From Campylobacter concisus (GTDB lineage Bacteria; Campylobacterota; Campylobacteria; Campylobacterales; Campylobacteraceae): DNA of 64,000 bases. The notes under the pieces are model-generated. The model was not told the origin of the DNA, made no database searches, and worked only from the letters and a program-made list of their open reading frames with translations. Shown here in pieces: positions 40,768 to 50,044 of this stretch. The DNA lies in contig NZ_CP021643.1 in assembly GCF_003048375.1 (NCBI RefSeq), positions 1 to 64,000 on the forward strand, read 5' to 3'. The position numbers and the translations under genes were made by a program. Each line of letters begins with the position of its first letter. Position 1 is the stretch's first letter.

Positions 40768-42597
40768 ATGGAACTTAGATCTGAACAAAGGAAATTTGTC
40801 GATTATGCGGCAAAGAGGGTAAAAGAGAATAAGTATTGTGTTTGTGAAATGCCTACGGCGTTTGGTAAAACTTTTTCGGCTTTAATGCTTGCAAAGAAAC
40901 TAATTGATGAAAAGATAGCTCAAAGAGTGGTAATAGCCACTAGCGATAACTCTTTGGCAAAAAGTATATTTCTTGAAGCCAAAAATGTCGATAATCTCCC
41001 AGACTATGTGCTAGGCATTGGCAAAAATAACTACCTGGATATAAAAAAACTCACTTTTTTTATGGATACAGAGATTAGCTCTGAAGTTTTACCTTTAGAC
41101 AAAGAGGTTGTTGATGGGGCTATAAAAAAATTAAAGGAAGATTTCTCTTATGTCTTGATTGAAGATTTTTTAAACGAGCTAGATATAGTAGATGCCGACA
41201 AGAGAGAATATATTGCCAATAACCTTGCACTTGAAAAAAGCAATAGTGAAAGCTTTAAAGAATATACTATTCAAATTACAAACTACTCTTTTTTGTTTTC
41301 TAAATTTATGTTCGATGAAAAATATGCGGAAGTAGATGGCACTGTTTATATTTTTGATGAAATTCAAGAACTACCCAATATGGCTGAAATGACACTAAGC
41401 TCTGCATTTTCTTTATATAGCTACTATTTGCAATTAAAAACGATTGCAAAGACAATTAACGACGATGCTAGCGCACCTAAAACTTTGATAAAGTTATTGA
41501 ATGAAGAGGTTGAGCGTGTAAAATCCATAAATGAGATTATGAGTGATGAAAAAATGGCTGGCAAGACACTAACAGCCAATGATATAGCCATACAAAGAGC
41601 TACAAACGTTTTAAGTAAGCTTTTTGATCAAGAAAAAAGCAAGGCTCTTAGAGCCAAACTAAAAAGCTATTACAAAAAAACTCCTTTTTTTCAGCTAGGC
41701 GTTTTTCTTAATAAATTTGATGATGTTAAAAGCACCTTGTCGTCTAAAGATATTTATATTAGCTTCTCGCAAGAAAGAGGGTTTATATCGTTTCATACCT
41801 ATTCTAAGGACATAAAGCTTAAGCTCGCCGATAAGTTCTGGAGCAAAATAGATCGATTTGTAGGTATAACAGCTACGGCTCTACTTACACAAGACGTTCA
41901 TGATCTTGAAATTTATAAACGCATGGGCATCAACTTTAGTGATATAAAGCTTGGAGATACAGTAATAAAAGAGCGCAAAAGCAAAGTATGCGTAATAAAG
42001 TCATTTGAGGGGATTTTACGCCCAGAGCAGGCGACTTATTCGATTACTAGCAACGACTTTATAGAAGACGAGCAAAAAAGATTTGAGTATTTTGCAGATG
42101 AAATTTTGCGAGGCTATGACGGCAAAAATACAATGGTTCTAGTAGGTGGCTTTGATGAAGTAAGGCTTCTAGCTCAAAAACTAGAAAGCGTAAAAGATAG
42201 GCTAGTTTTGGCGGAGCAAGGTAGAAGCGTCCAAAATATTATTGAGGGCTTTAAAAAGAGTGGTGGAATTTTAATAGCTACTAGAAATTACGCTACTGGT
42301 ATAAATTTGAAAGGCAAAACCCTTGAAAGGCTCTTTATAACCAAATTGCCTTACCCAGTTTATCAAACAAAAAAATGGATACTTTTAAAAGAAAAAAATC
42401 CTAGTTTCTTTTGGTTTGAATATAATAATGAAATGGTTATGACTTTTAGACAAGCTATCGGCCGTCTTATTCGCTCACCAGAGGATACTGGAAAAATATT
42501 TTTGCTTGACGGCAAATTTAACGCTTTGAGCGAGGGCTTAAAAAATAGGTTGATCTATTTTTTAGAGAAAATTGCTTTAAAGGGAGCGCAGTTATGA
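40768..42597 (+). CDS. csf4: CasDinG/Csf4-type helicase of a type IV CRISPR system
   Basis: This 609-aa superfamily 2 (XPD/DinG-like) helicase has motif I MPTAFGKTFSALM (Lys at residue 34), a DEIQ box in VYIFDEIQELPN (about 195-206) in place of DEAH, motif III GITATALL (about 365), motif V TRNYATGINL and motif VI FRQAIGRLIRSPEDTG (about 559-574). There is no four-Cys iron-sulfur cluster between motifs I and II, a difference from housekeeping DinG that is shared with type IV CasDinG. CasDinG helicases are required for type IV-A interference and unwind target DNA 5'-3'. It sits divergent from the other cas genes and overlaps hipA by 4 bp. Confidence 0.8.
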   Translation: MELRSEQRKFVDYAAKRVKENKYCVCEMPTAFGKTFSALMLAKKLIDEKIAQRVVIATSDNSLAKSIFLEAKNVDNLPDYVLGIGKNNYLDIKKLTFFMDTEISSEVLPLDKEVVDGAIKKLKEDFSYVLIEDFLNELDIVDADKREYIANNLALEKSNSESFKEYTIQITNYSFLFSKFMFDEKYAEVDGTVYIFDEIQELPNMAEMTLSSAFSLYSYYLQLKTIAKTINDDASAPKTLIKLLNEEVERVKSINEIMSDEKMAGKTLTANDIAIQRATNVLSKLFDQEKSKALRAKLKSYYKKTPFFQLGVFLNKFDDVKSTLSSKDIYISFSQERGFISFHTYSKDIKLKLADKFWSKIDRFVGITATALLTQDVHDLEIYKRMGINFSDIKLGDTVIKERKSKVCVIKSFEGILRPEQATYSITSNDFIEDEQKRFEYFADEILRGYDGKNTMVLVGGFDEVRLLAQKLESVKDRLVLAEQGRSVQNIIEGFKKSGGILIATRNYATGINLKGKTLERLFITKLPYPVYQTKKWILLKEKNPSFFWFEYNNEMVMTFRQAIGRLIRSPEDTGKIFLLDGKFNALSEGLKNRLIYFLEKIALKGAQL

Positions 42598-43850
42598 GTG
42601 ATACTTTAAAAATATATAGCAACGATGATCTTGTGGGATTTCTTAAAATATATGCTGTAGGTAGAAATGAAACATATTATTTTGAATATGATAAAGAGTG
42701 GTTAAAAAATGGCTTTGAGATAGACCCAAATTTACCACTGCAAAGCTCTCAGTTTGTATCTAAAAATCTATGGGGAGCGTTTTGCGATATAAGTCCAGAT
42801 AGATGGGGCAGATTAATCCAAAAACGAAAAGCTGGTAGCGAACTTACTGAAAGCGAATATATGCTAGGGGTAAGTGACTATTTTCGTATAGGCTCACTTA
42901 GAATAGAAAAAGAGAGCGAATTTGTTTCTGCCACAAACGATATACCAAAACTAACTCATATTAGCGAGCTTTGCATATCATCACAAAGAATTGAACGCGG
43001 CGAGAGCCTTGAGAGTGACATTAAAAATTTGCTTGCGCCTAGCGGAAGCTTGGGCGGTGCTAGACCAAAGGCAAGCGTATTAAAAGGCAATGAGCTTTAC
43101 ATAGTCAAATTTCCGTCCATAAAAGATGAATATAGGCAAATTTCTCGTAGTGAAAAGACTATGCTAGATGTTGCCAGTATCGCAAAAATAAACGTATGTC
43201 AAAGCGAACTTTTTGAAACAGCAAAAGGCACGGCTTTACTTGTCAAAAGATTTGACAGAAACGGCGATAAGAGAATACCCTATAAGTCAGCTATGACCTT
43301 GCTTGGGGTTAGAGATGGCGATGAAAATAACGATAAGAGCTACTGCGATCTAGCTAACGTGCTTGATAGTAAAAACAAAAAAGAGCTTTTTCGGCGTATG
43401 GTTTTTAATGGCTTATTTGGCAACACGGACGATCACCTAAGAAATCACGGCGTGCTATATGATGAAAAAACAAAAAGCTGGAATTTATCCCCTGCATTTG
43501 ATATAACACCAACACCTATAATTTACTCAAAACAAAACCATGCTTTAAATTTTGTGGGTTTTAAAAGCTTGCCATCAGTCCAGCTTTTTTATGATATAAA
43601 ATCAAAATTTGATATAAATGACAGCGAGTTTAAAGAGATCATAGCAGATATGCTAATGGCAAGAGATAAATTTGAAGAGATAGCAAAACGAAATAAAATA
43701 AATAGCGACAACTTGAAAATGCTAAGAAACAACTATTGCCACGAGGATTTTGGAAGGGGTGGAGAATTTATAGCGCAGATTAATCAAAATATGGCCGAAG
43801 AATATATCTCTTTAGACGACGAAGCTAATTCTTACAAATTTAAGCTTTGA
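42594..43850 (+). CDS. hipA: HipA-family serine/threonine kinase
   Basis: This 418-aa protein has HipA hallmarks: an N-terminal domain ending DISPDRWGRLIQKRK, the SLGGARPKASV loop (Gly-rich, nucleotide binding, about residues 150-165), YIVKFPS with the ATP-binding Lys, the catalytic loop GLFGNTDDHLRNHGV (Asp and Asn, about 280-290) and the LSPAFDITP metal-binding motif. HipA kinases phosphorylate tRNA synthetases or other targets and induce dormancy. Typically a HipB antitoxin gene sits next to hipA; none is seen here. The ATG overlaps the csf4 stop (4 bp), so it is translationally coupled to the CRISPR helicase. Confidence 0.85.
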   Translation: MSDTLKIYSNDDLVGFLKIYAVGRNETYYFEYDKEWLKNGFEIDPNLPLQSSQFVSKNLWGAFCDISPDRWGRLIQKRKAGSELTESEYMLGVSDYFRIGSLRIEKESEFVSATNDIPKLTHISELCISSQRIERGESLESDIKNLLAPSGSLGGARPKASVLKGNELYIVKFPSIKDEYRQISRSEKTMLDVASIAKINVCQSELFETAKGTALLVKRFDRNGDKRIPYKSAMTLLGVRDGDENNDKSYCDLANVLDSKNKKELFRRMVFNGLFGNTDDHLRNHGVLYDEKTKSWNLSPAFDITPTPIIYSKQNHALNFVGFKSLPSVQLFYDIKSKFDINDSEFKEIIADMLMARDKFEEIAKRNKINSDNLKMLRNNYCHEDFGRGGEFIAQINQNMAEEYISLDDEANSYKFKL

Positions 43851-43879
43851 AGTATATTCTAACGAAAACCTTGTCTATC

Positions 43880-44524
43880 CTAATTAGCGAAGAAACTCTC
43901 GCCATCATTATTTTCGTTAGAGGGGCTATGCTCATCATCAAAAAATGATACGTTTTTAGTGCTATTGCTGCTTTGAGGTTTTGTTTGCTGCTCTATGGTG
44001 TCTTGTTTAGGTTCAGCATCTATGCTAACATGTTGATATACTTGCAGTGCCTCTTGTTTGCTACTTGGCAAAAAAGGATTTTGACTTAATGCTTCTAATA
44101 GGGCTTGTGCTTCAACGTCGTTAAATATTATTTTATTTTTTATAAAGGCTATAAAATGATCTACAAAATGTTCTCGATCTAGTTTAGCCCTGCTAGCATA
44201 TAGCTTCCAGTTATAGTCTTTAATTTCATATTTGCGCATCTCTATGGTATGTGGGCTAACGCCAAAACCATTTAATTCTGGTCTTTGGCCACAAAGTTTA
44301 ACATAGCTAAAATTTGTCAGTTGTTCAAACAATAAAGGGCTTATCCCTTGCGCTCTTGCTATTGTTTCCCAAGAGATGCCAGGAATTTGTCTTAGAGTAA
44401 AATCACTAAGAGGGTGGATTGCTAAAACTTTTTCAAAATCAATATATTTGCCCAGCGCGATGAACCATTGATCTGGTATATGTGAAAGTGGTATTTTCGT
44501 ATATTGTTTAGAAAAATCAACCAT
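43880..44524 (-). CDS. Hypothetical 214-aa protein of the conjugation operon
   Basis: This is an unrecognised protein with a helical core. A segment SWETIARAQGISPLLFEQL (about residues 51-69) looks like a helix-turn-helix, and the preceding FTLRQIPGI strengthens that impression. The C-terminal third is low-complexity (Gln, Ser, Asn, Glu-rich) and probably disordered. It is the last gene of the minus-strand conjugation-related operon and overlaps the previous gene by 8 bp. It converges with hipA across a 29-bp gap. Confidence 0.6.
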   Translation of the reverse strand: MVDFSKQYTKIPLSHIPDQWFIALGKYIDFEKVLAIHPLSDFTLRQIPGISWETIARAQGISPLLFEQLTNFSYVKLCGQRPELNGFGVSPHTIEMRKYEIKDYNWKLYASRAKLDREHFVDHFIAFIKNKIIFNDVEAQALLEALSQNPFLPSSKQEALQVYQHVSIDAEPKQDTIEQQTKPQSSNSTKNVSFFDDEHSPSNENNDGESFFAN

Positions 44525-44894
44525 AAATGTATGTTTTTACGCTAGTTGAAATGCCAACAATATCTCTTGGTAGCTTTTTTTCATCGTAATTATTGGCAAC
44601 CATACAAGCTCTTACCTCTTGCGGTCTTTTTCCAGTAGCCTTCATAAAAGCATTTATAATAACATTGCTAGTTTTTGTAAAAAAGTCAATTTCTTGCATA
44701 ACTAGATCATTGTTGTTATTGACAACATTTAAGCTTTTGTTGTCTAGCTTCTCTTTTAGCAAACTAATTTGGTTTTCAATGATGGCAAGTAGTTCAATAT
44801 AAAAATCTACCGCTTTTTTGCAATTTTCATAGTTCCAAATAGTATTTTTTTCAAAGCTTTGAATTATTTGTTTTATTTGACTATTGTGCTTCAT
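44517..44894 (-). CDS. Hypothetical 125-aa helical protein
   Basis: This is an unrecognised protein with long helices (about residues 22-50, KKAVDFYIELLAIIENQ onward, heptad-like) and a basic, aromatic C-terminus. It is coupled to the next gene by an 8-bp overlap and follows the preceding gene by 1 bp. The pattern could be a small adaptor in the transfer system; there is no motif to confirm this. Confidence 0.55.
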   Translation of the reverse strand: MKHNSQIKQIIQSFEKNTIWNYENCKKAVDFYIELLAIIENQISLLKEKLDNKSLNVVNNNNDLVMQEIDFFTKTSNVIINAFMKATGKRPQEVRACMVANNYDEKKLPRDIVGISTSVKTYIYG

Positions 44895-44895
44895 C

Positions 44896-45432
44896 TTATC
44901 CCTTTACGCCTATATCTCCATATCCTACTCCAAGCGGAATATATTGAGTGTTTTTTAATATAAATTGCCTGATATAGTAAAATTGATAATATAACACCTT
45001 TGGGTGTTGTCTTTTTACTATGTTGTAAAATTTCTTCTGCCAGCCACTATTATTATCGCGCATACGTTCTAAATTGCCAATAGGAACTTTTAAAATTAAA
45101 GAAAGTATCTTATCATCAATATTTGCATCGGATTTTTTTAAAATTTGCATATCAGATAATGTCTTGTAAAGAGCTGTTTGTTTTTCTTCGTCATATCTTA
45201 GTAAAAATTTCATAACGGCATATCGCCACAAACTATCTACATCTGGCCTTTTAGGCTCTAGCCAAGAAAAGACGTTTATTCTGCTTACACCATAATTTTT
45301 AATTAGTTCAGTTATATTTAAATCGTTCTCTCTTAGGGCAAAAATAGAATTTAAAAATAAATCAAAATCAGCTTTATCTATATTTTTGCTTTGAACTACC
45401 ACTGAACTATTTTCATACATACTCGCACTCAT
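44896..45432 (-). CDS. Hypothetical 178-aa protein, possible DNA-binding
   Basis: This is an unrecognised protein. I chose the ATG at 45432, 11 bp after the upstream helicase stop, over a TTG at 45477 that would overlap that gene. Residues about 40-65 (LNITELIKNYGVSRINVFSW) suggest a helix-turn-helix. The rest is helical and basic with several Tyr/Trp residues. It belongs to the conjugation-related operon and may be a transcriptional or relaxosome accessory protein, which is an inference from the HTH-like pattern only. Confidence 0.55.
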   Translation of the reverse strand: MSASMYENSSVVVQSKNIDKADFDLFLNSIFALRENDLNITELIKNYGVSRINVFSWLEPKRPDVDSLWRYAVMKFLLRYDEEKQTALYKTLSDMQILKKSDANIDDKILSLILKVPIGNLERMRDNNSGWQKKFYNIVKRQHPKVLYYQFYYIRQFILKNTQYIPLGVGYGDIGVKG

Positions 45433-45442
45433 ATTAAAACTC

Positions 45443-46852
45443 TTAATTAAATTCTTCTTCGTTTTTGGTTTTGTCAATTAAAAGATATTTCGCACGTGTT
45501 ATGGCTACATAATAAAGATTAACTTCTTCTTGCAGCTCACTAAAACTGATCTTTTTTTTGTATATTAGATCGCTTAACGACGGAAAATCTTTTTCTAGTG
45601 TAACAATATCAAACTCCAGCCCCTTTGCGGTGTGTGCCGTCATAAGATATGTCCCATGATGTGCTATTTTATTCCTATTTTTATAGTCATCACTTGCTTT
45701 GCGGTATATACTAAAAATCCTTTTACCATACCTTTTAGCCAAATTGAAAGTTGAGAGCAAGTTGTTATCTCCGCAATCTTCTAAATGCTGTTTTAAGGCA
45801 GCTTGGCTATTGAACTCTTTAAGATATGAAAACTCAGGCTCTATTTTGTCTTTTTCGTTATTTAAAAATCTGACAAAGTTGATAGCCTCTTTAAAAATGT
45901 CTTGTGGTTTTTTGATTAAGATATAGGACGTATCTTTGTCTAGCCCACTGGACAAAATTTCGACAATTTTTGAATTTGTCCTCGTGATTATAGCATTTTT
46001 TATTGAACTTTTTTTAATATGCTCGTAATTTAGGGCAGCAATATCATCTCGTGGCATAACTTTACTGACCATTTTGACTGGATCTTGTTTATATCTTTCA
46101 AGCACCTTGTTCGCCTTATTAACAACATCAGGGACACACCTAAAGCAAGATGTTAGCTTCATTGAGTAATCAGCACTTATTTTGTTAAAAGCATTAGCCG
46201 ATCCACGAAAGCCATAAATTGCTTGATTTGGGTCGCCAATAAAAACCTTTGAGCCTTTTAGCTGCAAAAATATATTTAAGACAACATCATTGCTGTCTTG
46301 TGCTTCATCTAAAAAAACTAAGTCAAAATTAATCTTTGACTTATCAAAGAACTGAAATTCTTTTAAATAAAAAGAGTGAGTGATAGGTATCTCTCTTCTT
46401 CTCATCTTTTCATATATTAGGCTAGCCGCATGCACGGCCACATTTTTTTTAACGACTTCCTCATTAAATTTTTTATAATTAGAATTACAAAAATCATTGA
46501 AAATTTTAATAGCATTAAAAGCTTCTAGGGGTTCTATGCCAAACATGGTTTGAACATCGACTACACTAAGATCAGTTGTTGATATATCTTCTATTTTTAT
46601 GCTTTGGGAGCGCAATGCTAATCCGTGAGTAGTAAGAACAGTCACATTGTTTGGAAATTTGCCCTGAGCTTCTCTTTTTATTGACTGATTATAGGCTAGA
46701 TACAATATTGTCTTATCTGGTAGTTGTTTGGCCAACTCTACCAAAGTAGAAGTTTTGCCAGAGCCAGCAGGTGCAATAATAGATACCTTTTGGTCATCTT
46801 TGAGGTTCTTGCATACGGCAAAAATATCTAATTGCTCTTGTGTAAATTTCAT
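45443..46852 (-). CDS. UvrD-type superfamily 1 helicase, short form
   Basis: This 469-aa protein carries the SF1A motifs: Q-motif FTQEQLDIF, motif I IIAPAGSGKTSTLVELA (about residues 25-41), motif II LVFLDEAQDSNDV (about 181), motif III VFIGDPNQAIYGFRGSANAF, motif IV LTSCFRCVPDVV, motif V TAHTAKGLEFDIVTL and motif VI LYYVAITRAKYLL (about 447). It is shorter than UvrD or Rep, which suggests loss of accessory 1B/2B subdomains. It lies within the conjugation operon 1 bp after a small membrane protein gene, and may process DNA during transfer or establishment. Confidence 0.8.
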   Translation of the reverse strand: MKFTQEQLDIFAVCKNLKDDQKVSIIAPAGSGKTSTLVELAKQLPDKTILYLAYNQSIKREAQGKFPNNVTVLTTHGLALRSQSIKIEDISTTDLSVVDVQTMFGIEPLEAFNAIKIFNDFCNSNYKKFNEEVVKKNVAVHAASLIYEKMRRREIPITHSFYLKEFQFFDKSKINFDLVFLDEAQDSNDVVLNIFLQLKGSKVFIGDPNQAIYGFRGSANAFNKISADYSMKLTSCFRCVPDVVNKANKVLERYKQDPVKMVSKVMPRDDIAALNYEHIKKSSIKNAIITRTNSKIVEILSSGLDKDTSYILIKKPQDIFKEAINFVRFLNNEKDKIEPEFSYLKEFNSQAALKQHLEDCGDNNLLSTFNLAKRYGKRIFSIYRKASDDYKNRNKIAHHGTYLMTAHTAKGLEFDIVTLEKDFPSLSDLIYKKKISFSELQEEVNLYYVAITRAKYLLIDKTKNEEEFN

Positions 46853-47191
46853 TTAATTGTAAAATATGCCTTTCAGCAAGAAGCAAAGCAGTGGCATGAC
46901 AATAGCTATCGTCACAATGCCAAACAAAAAACTAAGAAAGAGTTTTATTGGTTGCGAGATGTGGGCATTGTTTGAATGATCAGCGAGATTTAGTAGTGAG
47001 TAAGCTGACAAAGAGCAGATAATTGTTCCACTAATAGCTTGTGTTGTATCCATCTTCCCAGAGAAAAAATATAACAACATGAAGCAAAGAGTATAAAAAG
47101 CCCCTGCCAAAAAAAGGACAAAGGCTATTTTTATGTCTATTGGCTGATTTCTAAAGGTGATGAAATAACTTTTAATGAGCTTAAGAAGCAA
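46853..47191 (-). CDS. Membrane protein, three predicted spans
   Basis: This is an unrecognised 112-aa protein with hydrophobic segments at about residues 20-43, 51-68 and 82-110. It starts inside the 3' end of the coupling-protein gene (11-bp overlap) and ends directly before the helicase gene. Its position next to a T4CP gene suggests it may be a membrane component or anchor of the transfer machine, but this is inference. Confidence 0.55.
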   Translation of the reverse strand: MLLKLIKSYFITFRNQPIDIKIAFVLFLAGAFYTLCFMLLYFFSGKMDTTQAISGTIICSLSAYSLLNLADHSNNAHISQPIKLFLSFLFGIVTIAIVMPLLCFLLKGIFYN

Positions 47192-49580
47192 GTTCTTCTA
47201 GCTCCATATTGATCTTACCAACAATATTATCTTGAATAATCTCGTCTTTAAAGTCTTCGTAGCCCTTTTTCATATTGCTAATAACATCAGCACTGATACC
47301 AGCTATGGCATTAGTGTGTATTAGCCTAACATTCTCTGTTTTACCGCCTCTAAAGAAAGTTTGACACCAAACCGCCCTATCATTCTCAGCACCAAGCAAC
47401 ATTAGGCATAGACCATAGTTAGCGTCTTGTGTTTTCTTGATAGGTATGATCTTTTTATTCTCCAGTCTTGTTTGAACATCAAGAACAAGTTCCCCAGCGG
47501 CATCTCTTTTATACTCACTACTCTCAACTTCTTCTTCGTTGATCATAGCTTCTAGCCACTCTATAACGTCTTTATCGGCTACTTTAAAGATTATCTTTGA
47601 CGTATTGGCTAAGGCTCTTTTTTGAGCTGTTTCGTCTGTTCCACTCGCTTTTAGCGATACAAAGTCTTGAATACCAAGGGCAACACTCATATTTAACGAA
47701 CGCACTTGCGCCAAGATCGTATCAAGATCAGCAACTGGATATGCACCATACTCGTCAAGGTTGATTAGAGTAAAAGGCTTAGGGGTGAATTTATCCTTTG
47801 CTATATTCTTAATAGTTTGATGAATGCCAATATATTCGCCACCCAATGCTGAACCAGCAAATGCCTTGATAGTTGCTATAATAATTTTTCCCAAAATTTC
47901 AACCTGCGATCTTGATAATTCAAGCGGTGGCAGCAAAACATATAAAATTTGGTTATCTGCAATAACATCAACTGGATTGATCTCACTCTTCGATTGAGCA
48001 AGAATATGTTTAAAGGCAGCAAAAACGTTGAACAACTGCTCCCATTGTTGTTGTGCATAGGAGTGTTGCATCATATTGTCTGCTGGTGGGTTCTCTAATG
48101 AAGCTCCCTTGGTAGTAAATGCCTCGCTTAAAATCGTAGTCGCATAACTGATAGTTAAAGTTCCTCTTGAAAAGTCATTAACAATATTAGTCAAATTATT
48201 TTTTAGCGTTTCAGCTTCTTGGCTAATTGGCATAACTGATTGATTTTGTCCTGGCGTATTTGTAAAAGCTTCTTTGGCAAGATTGTAGAAAATTTTAATA
48301 TCTTGCATAGAATAAATAGTTTCAGGCGATACATCTTTTGAATAAAATCTCTTCTTGCCATCACTTTGACTTTTGCCTTGTGAATAGACCACAAGGGCAA
48401 CGACATCAAGTATAGGGATAAATCTATTCCATACCTTATCTAGGTATGAACGAATAATTTTATAAACGTTTGTGTATGTATCTTTTATAAAGCTATATTC
48501 AATTCCAAGCTCTTTTTCTATATCTATTCTGCGTGTAGGTTCTTGAATGACTGTTTCAATAAGTCTTTCTATATTGTCAAAAAAAGATGTCTTTGCAACA
48601 ACAATACTATTGTCACCAATTAGTGGCTCAACGTTTTTATTTTCGGCAATGATTTCATCTAAATCACGGCACATGCAATAAAACGCAATAAAGATTAGAG
48701 TAACATTTAAAACACTTGTGTTTGAGCTAAGTTTTTCGCTATCTATACCTTCGCCTAGCAGTTTATCCCTGATATATAGGGCTGATGCAACTGGCAATAA
48801 CAATGCCTTGCCGCGGTTTTGAAAATATGCAGTATTGCCTTCGCTACTATCTTTAAAGGCTAGGTTTGATAAGAATTCTATTAATTTTACTGGGTGCTGA
48901 TTGTTGAAAAAGTTAAATGTATTGCTCTCTGCGCTTTTTTCTGCCTTAAGAAAGTTCAATACCCTGACCGAAGTTTCTCTATAATTTAATTTTGCTTGGG
49001 CTAAGATTTCATCTAGCATTTTAACGTCAGATTTTCCGTCGTTAAATACTATCCCTCCGCCAATTTTCATAATGTCGTCCATCATAGATCGCAAGGCCTC
49101 TGTTTTACCAGCACCAGTTTTACCGACTAAGACCATGTGTGTTTTGGCTAAGTCCATATCAATTCCGATGTGTCTTAGCTTATTGTGTGGGTGCTCCATT
49201 GTTTTTTGTTTGGCTGCAAGAGAAGTCTTGTCGCCTGATTTTATTATAGAAAGGTGTCCGTCTAGCTCTTCATTATAAATTCTATAACCGATTACAGAAA
49301 CAACTTTTTTAGCTGTTTGAGGTTGCAATATCGCATTATATTGGCGCATATAAGCTTCATTTTTAAAAAAAACGCCAAATAGTTCGCCTGCTGTTTTTGA
49401 AACAAATAGGCATAAAAAGAAAACAGCCATATATGGTGAAAACATAAATGAAACCAAAGATAGCCAAAATAAGCTTCTCACCGTCTTTGTATATCTTTTA
49501 AACCTGAAACGGCTCTCTTCTAGCCCAAAATATCTGACAGAGCGATGTATCTTGTTGGTTTCAAGTAAAATGGCCGCCAT
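47181..49580 (-). CDS. Type IV secretion coupling protein (TraD/DotL-like ATPase)
   Basis: This 799-aa protein links relaxosome and secretion channel during conjugation. Two N-terminal membrane segments (about residues 33-65) are followed by Walker A MVLVGKTGAGKTEALRS (about 147-163), the strand GGGIVFNDGKSDVKML, a long central domain, and Walker B FTLINLDEYGAYPV (about 600-614) followed by MSVALGIQDF. The GIVFNDGKSD pattern after Walker A and the size resemble the DotL/IcmO group of coupling proteins more than classical TraG. It overlaps its neighbours (1 bp upstream, 11 bp downstream). Subgroup placement is tentative. Confidence 0.8.
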   Translation of the reverse strand: MAAILLETNKIHRSVRYFGLEESRFRFKRYTKTVRSLFWLSLVSFMFSPYMAVFFLCLFVSKTAGELFGVFFKNEAYMRQYNAILQPQTAKKVVSVIGYRIYNEELDGHLSIIKSGDKTSLAAKQKTMEHPHNKLRHIGIDMDLAKTHMVLVGKTGAGKTEALRSMMDDIMKIGGGIVFNDGKSDVKMLDEILAQAKLNYRETSVRVLNFLKAEKSAESNTFNFFNNQHPVKLIEFLSNLAFKDSSEGNTAYFQNRGKALLLPVASALYIRDKLLGEGIDSEKLSSNTSVLNVTLIFIAFYCMCRDLDEIIAENKNVEPLIGDNSIVVAKTSFFDNIERLIETVIQEPTRRIDIEKELGIEYSFIKDTYTNVYKIIRSYLDKVWNRFIPILDVVALVVYSQGKSQSDGKKRFYSKDVSPETIYSMQDIKIFYNLAKEAFTNTPGQNQSVMPISQEAETLKNNLTNIVNDFSRGTLTISYATTILSEAFTTKGASLENPPADNMMQHSYAQQQWEQLFNVFAAFKHILAQSKSEINPVDVIADNQILYVLLPPLELSRSQVEILGKIIIATIKAFAGSALGGEYIGIHQTIKNIAKDKFTPKPFTLINLDEYGAYPVADLDTILAQVRSLNMSVALGIQDFVSLKASGTDETAQKRALANTSKIIFKVADKDVIEWLEAMINEEEVESSEYKRDAAGELVLDVQTRLENKKIIPIKKTQDANYGLCLMLLGAENDRAVWCQTFFRGGKTENVRLIHTNAIAGISADVISNMKKGYEDFKDEIIQDNIVGKINMELEELAS

Positions 49581-50032
49581 TAGTTACTCTTTTTTAGTTC
49601 AGCCAACTTCATTTCAGCCAATAAAATTTGAGCGTTTATGGCATTTATTTCTGTATCTAGGGCAACACATTTTGTTCTGTTTTTCTTTTCTAGCTCATAG
49701 CCAAATTCTTTTTCGGCATAGTTAAAGTTTGAATAAAATGCCCTTTGCGGAGCAAATTCATTCGCTTCTGCCCCAAGTCCCTTTATCCAAAAAGCCCTAA
49801 TAAGATATTGTTCGTTCTTCGCATCAAGGATCATTTGCGAAATCTCTTCATTCATCTTTTTTTCGCTAGGCTTTAATTGCGAAGCATTAACAAGGCTTAC
49901 TCCAGCAGGATTGTTACAATAGCAATTATTAGCTTGTAGCTCTCTATATTGAGCCTTTAATGGCGTATCTACATCATCTGCTGCAACCAAAAAACTAAAA
50001 CCAAGCAAAGTGGCCAATGCTATTTTTTTCAT
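49580..50032 (-). CDS. Small secreted protein of the transfer operon
   Basis: This 150-aa protein has a signal peptide (MKKIALATLLGFSFLVAADD, cleavage probably after Ala17/Ala18) and is therefore periplasmic or outer-membrane. The mature part has three Cys (two in NNCYCNN and one in RTKCV) and a C-terminal amphipathic helix (AINAQILLAEMKLAELKK). It sits between the VirB4-like and coupling-protein genes, a typical place for periplasmic T4SS components, but its family is not recognised. Confidence 0.65.
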   Translation of the reverse strand: MKKIALATLLGFSFLVAADDVDTPLKAQYRELQANNCYCNNPAGVSLVNASQLKPSEKKMNEEISQMILDAKNEQYLIRAFWIKGLGAEANEFAPQRAFYSNFNYAEKEFGYELEKKNRTKCVALDTEINAINAQILLAEMKLAELKKSN

Positions 50033-50044
50033 CTTTTCTCTCTT

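Noticed and set aside
40768-42597. Housekeeping DinG repair helicase
   Set aside because: It lacks the iron-sulfur cysteines and sits on a CRISPR promoter divergent from csf genes, which fits CasDinG better.
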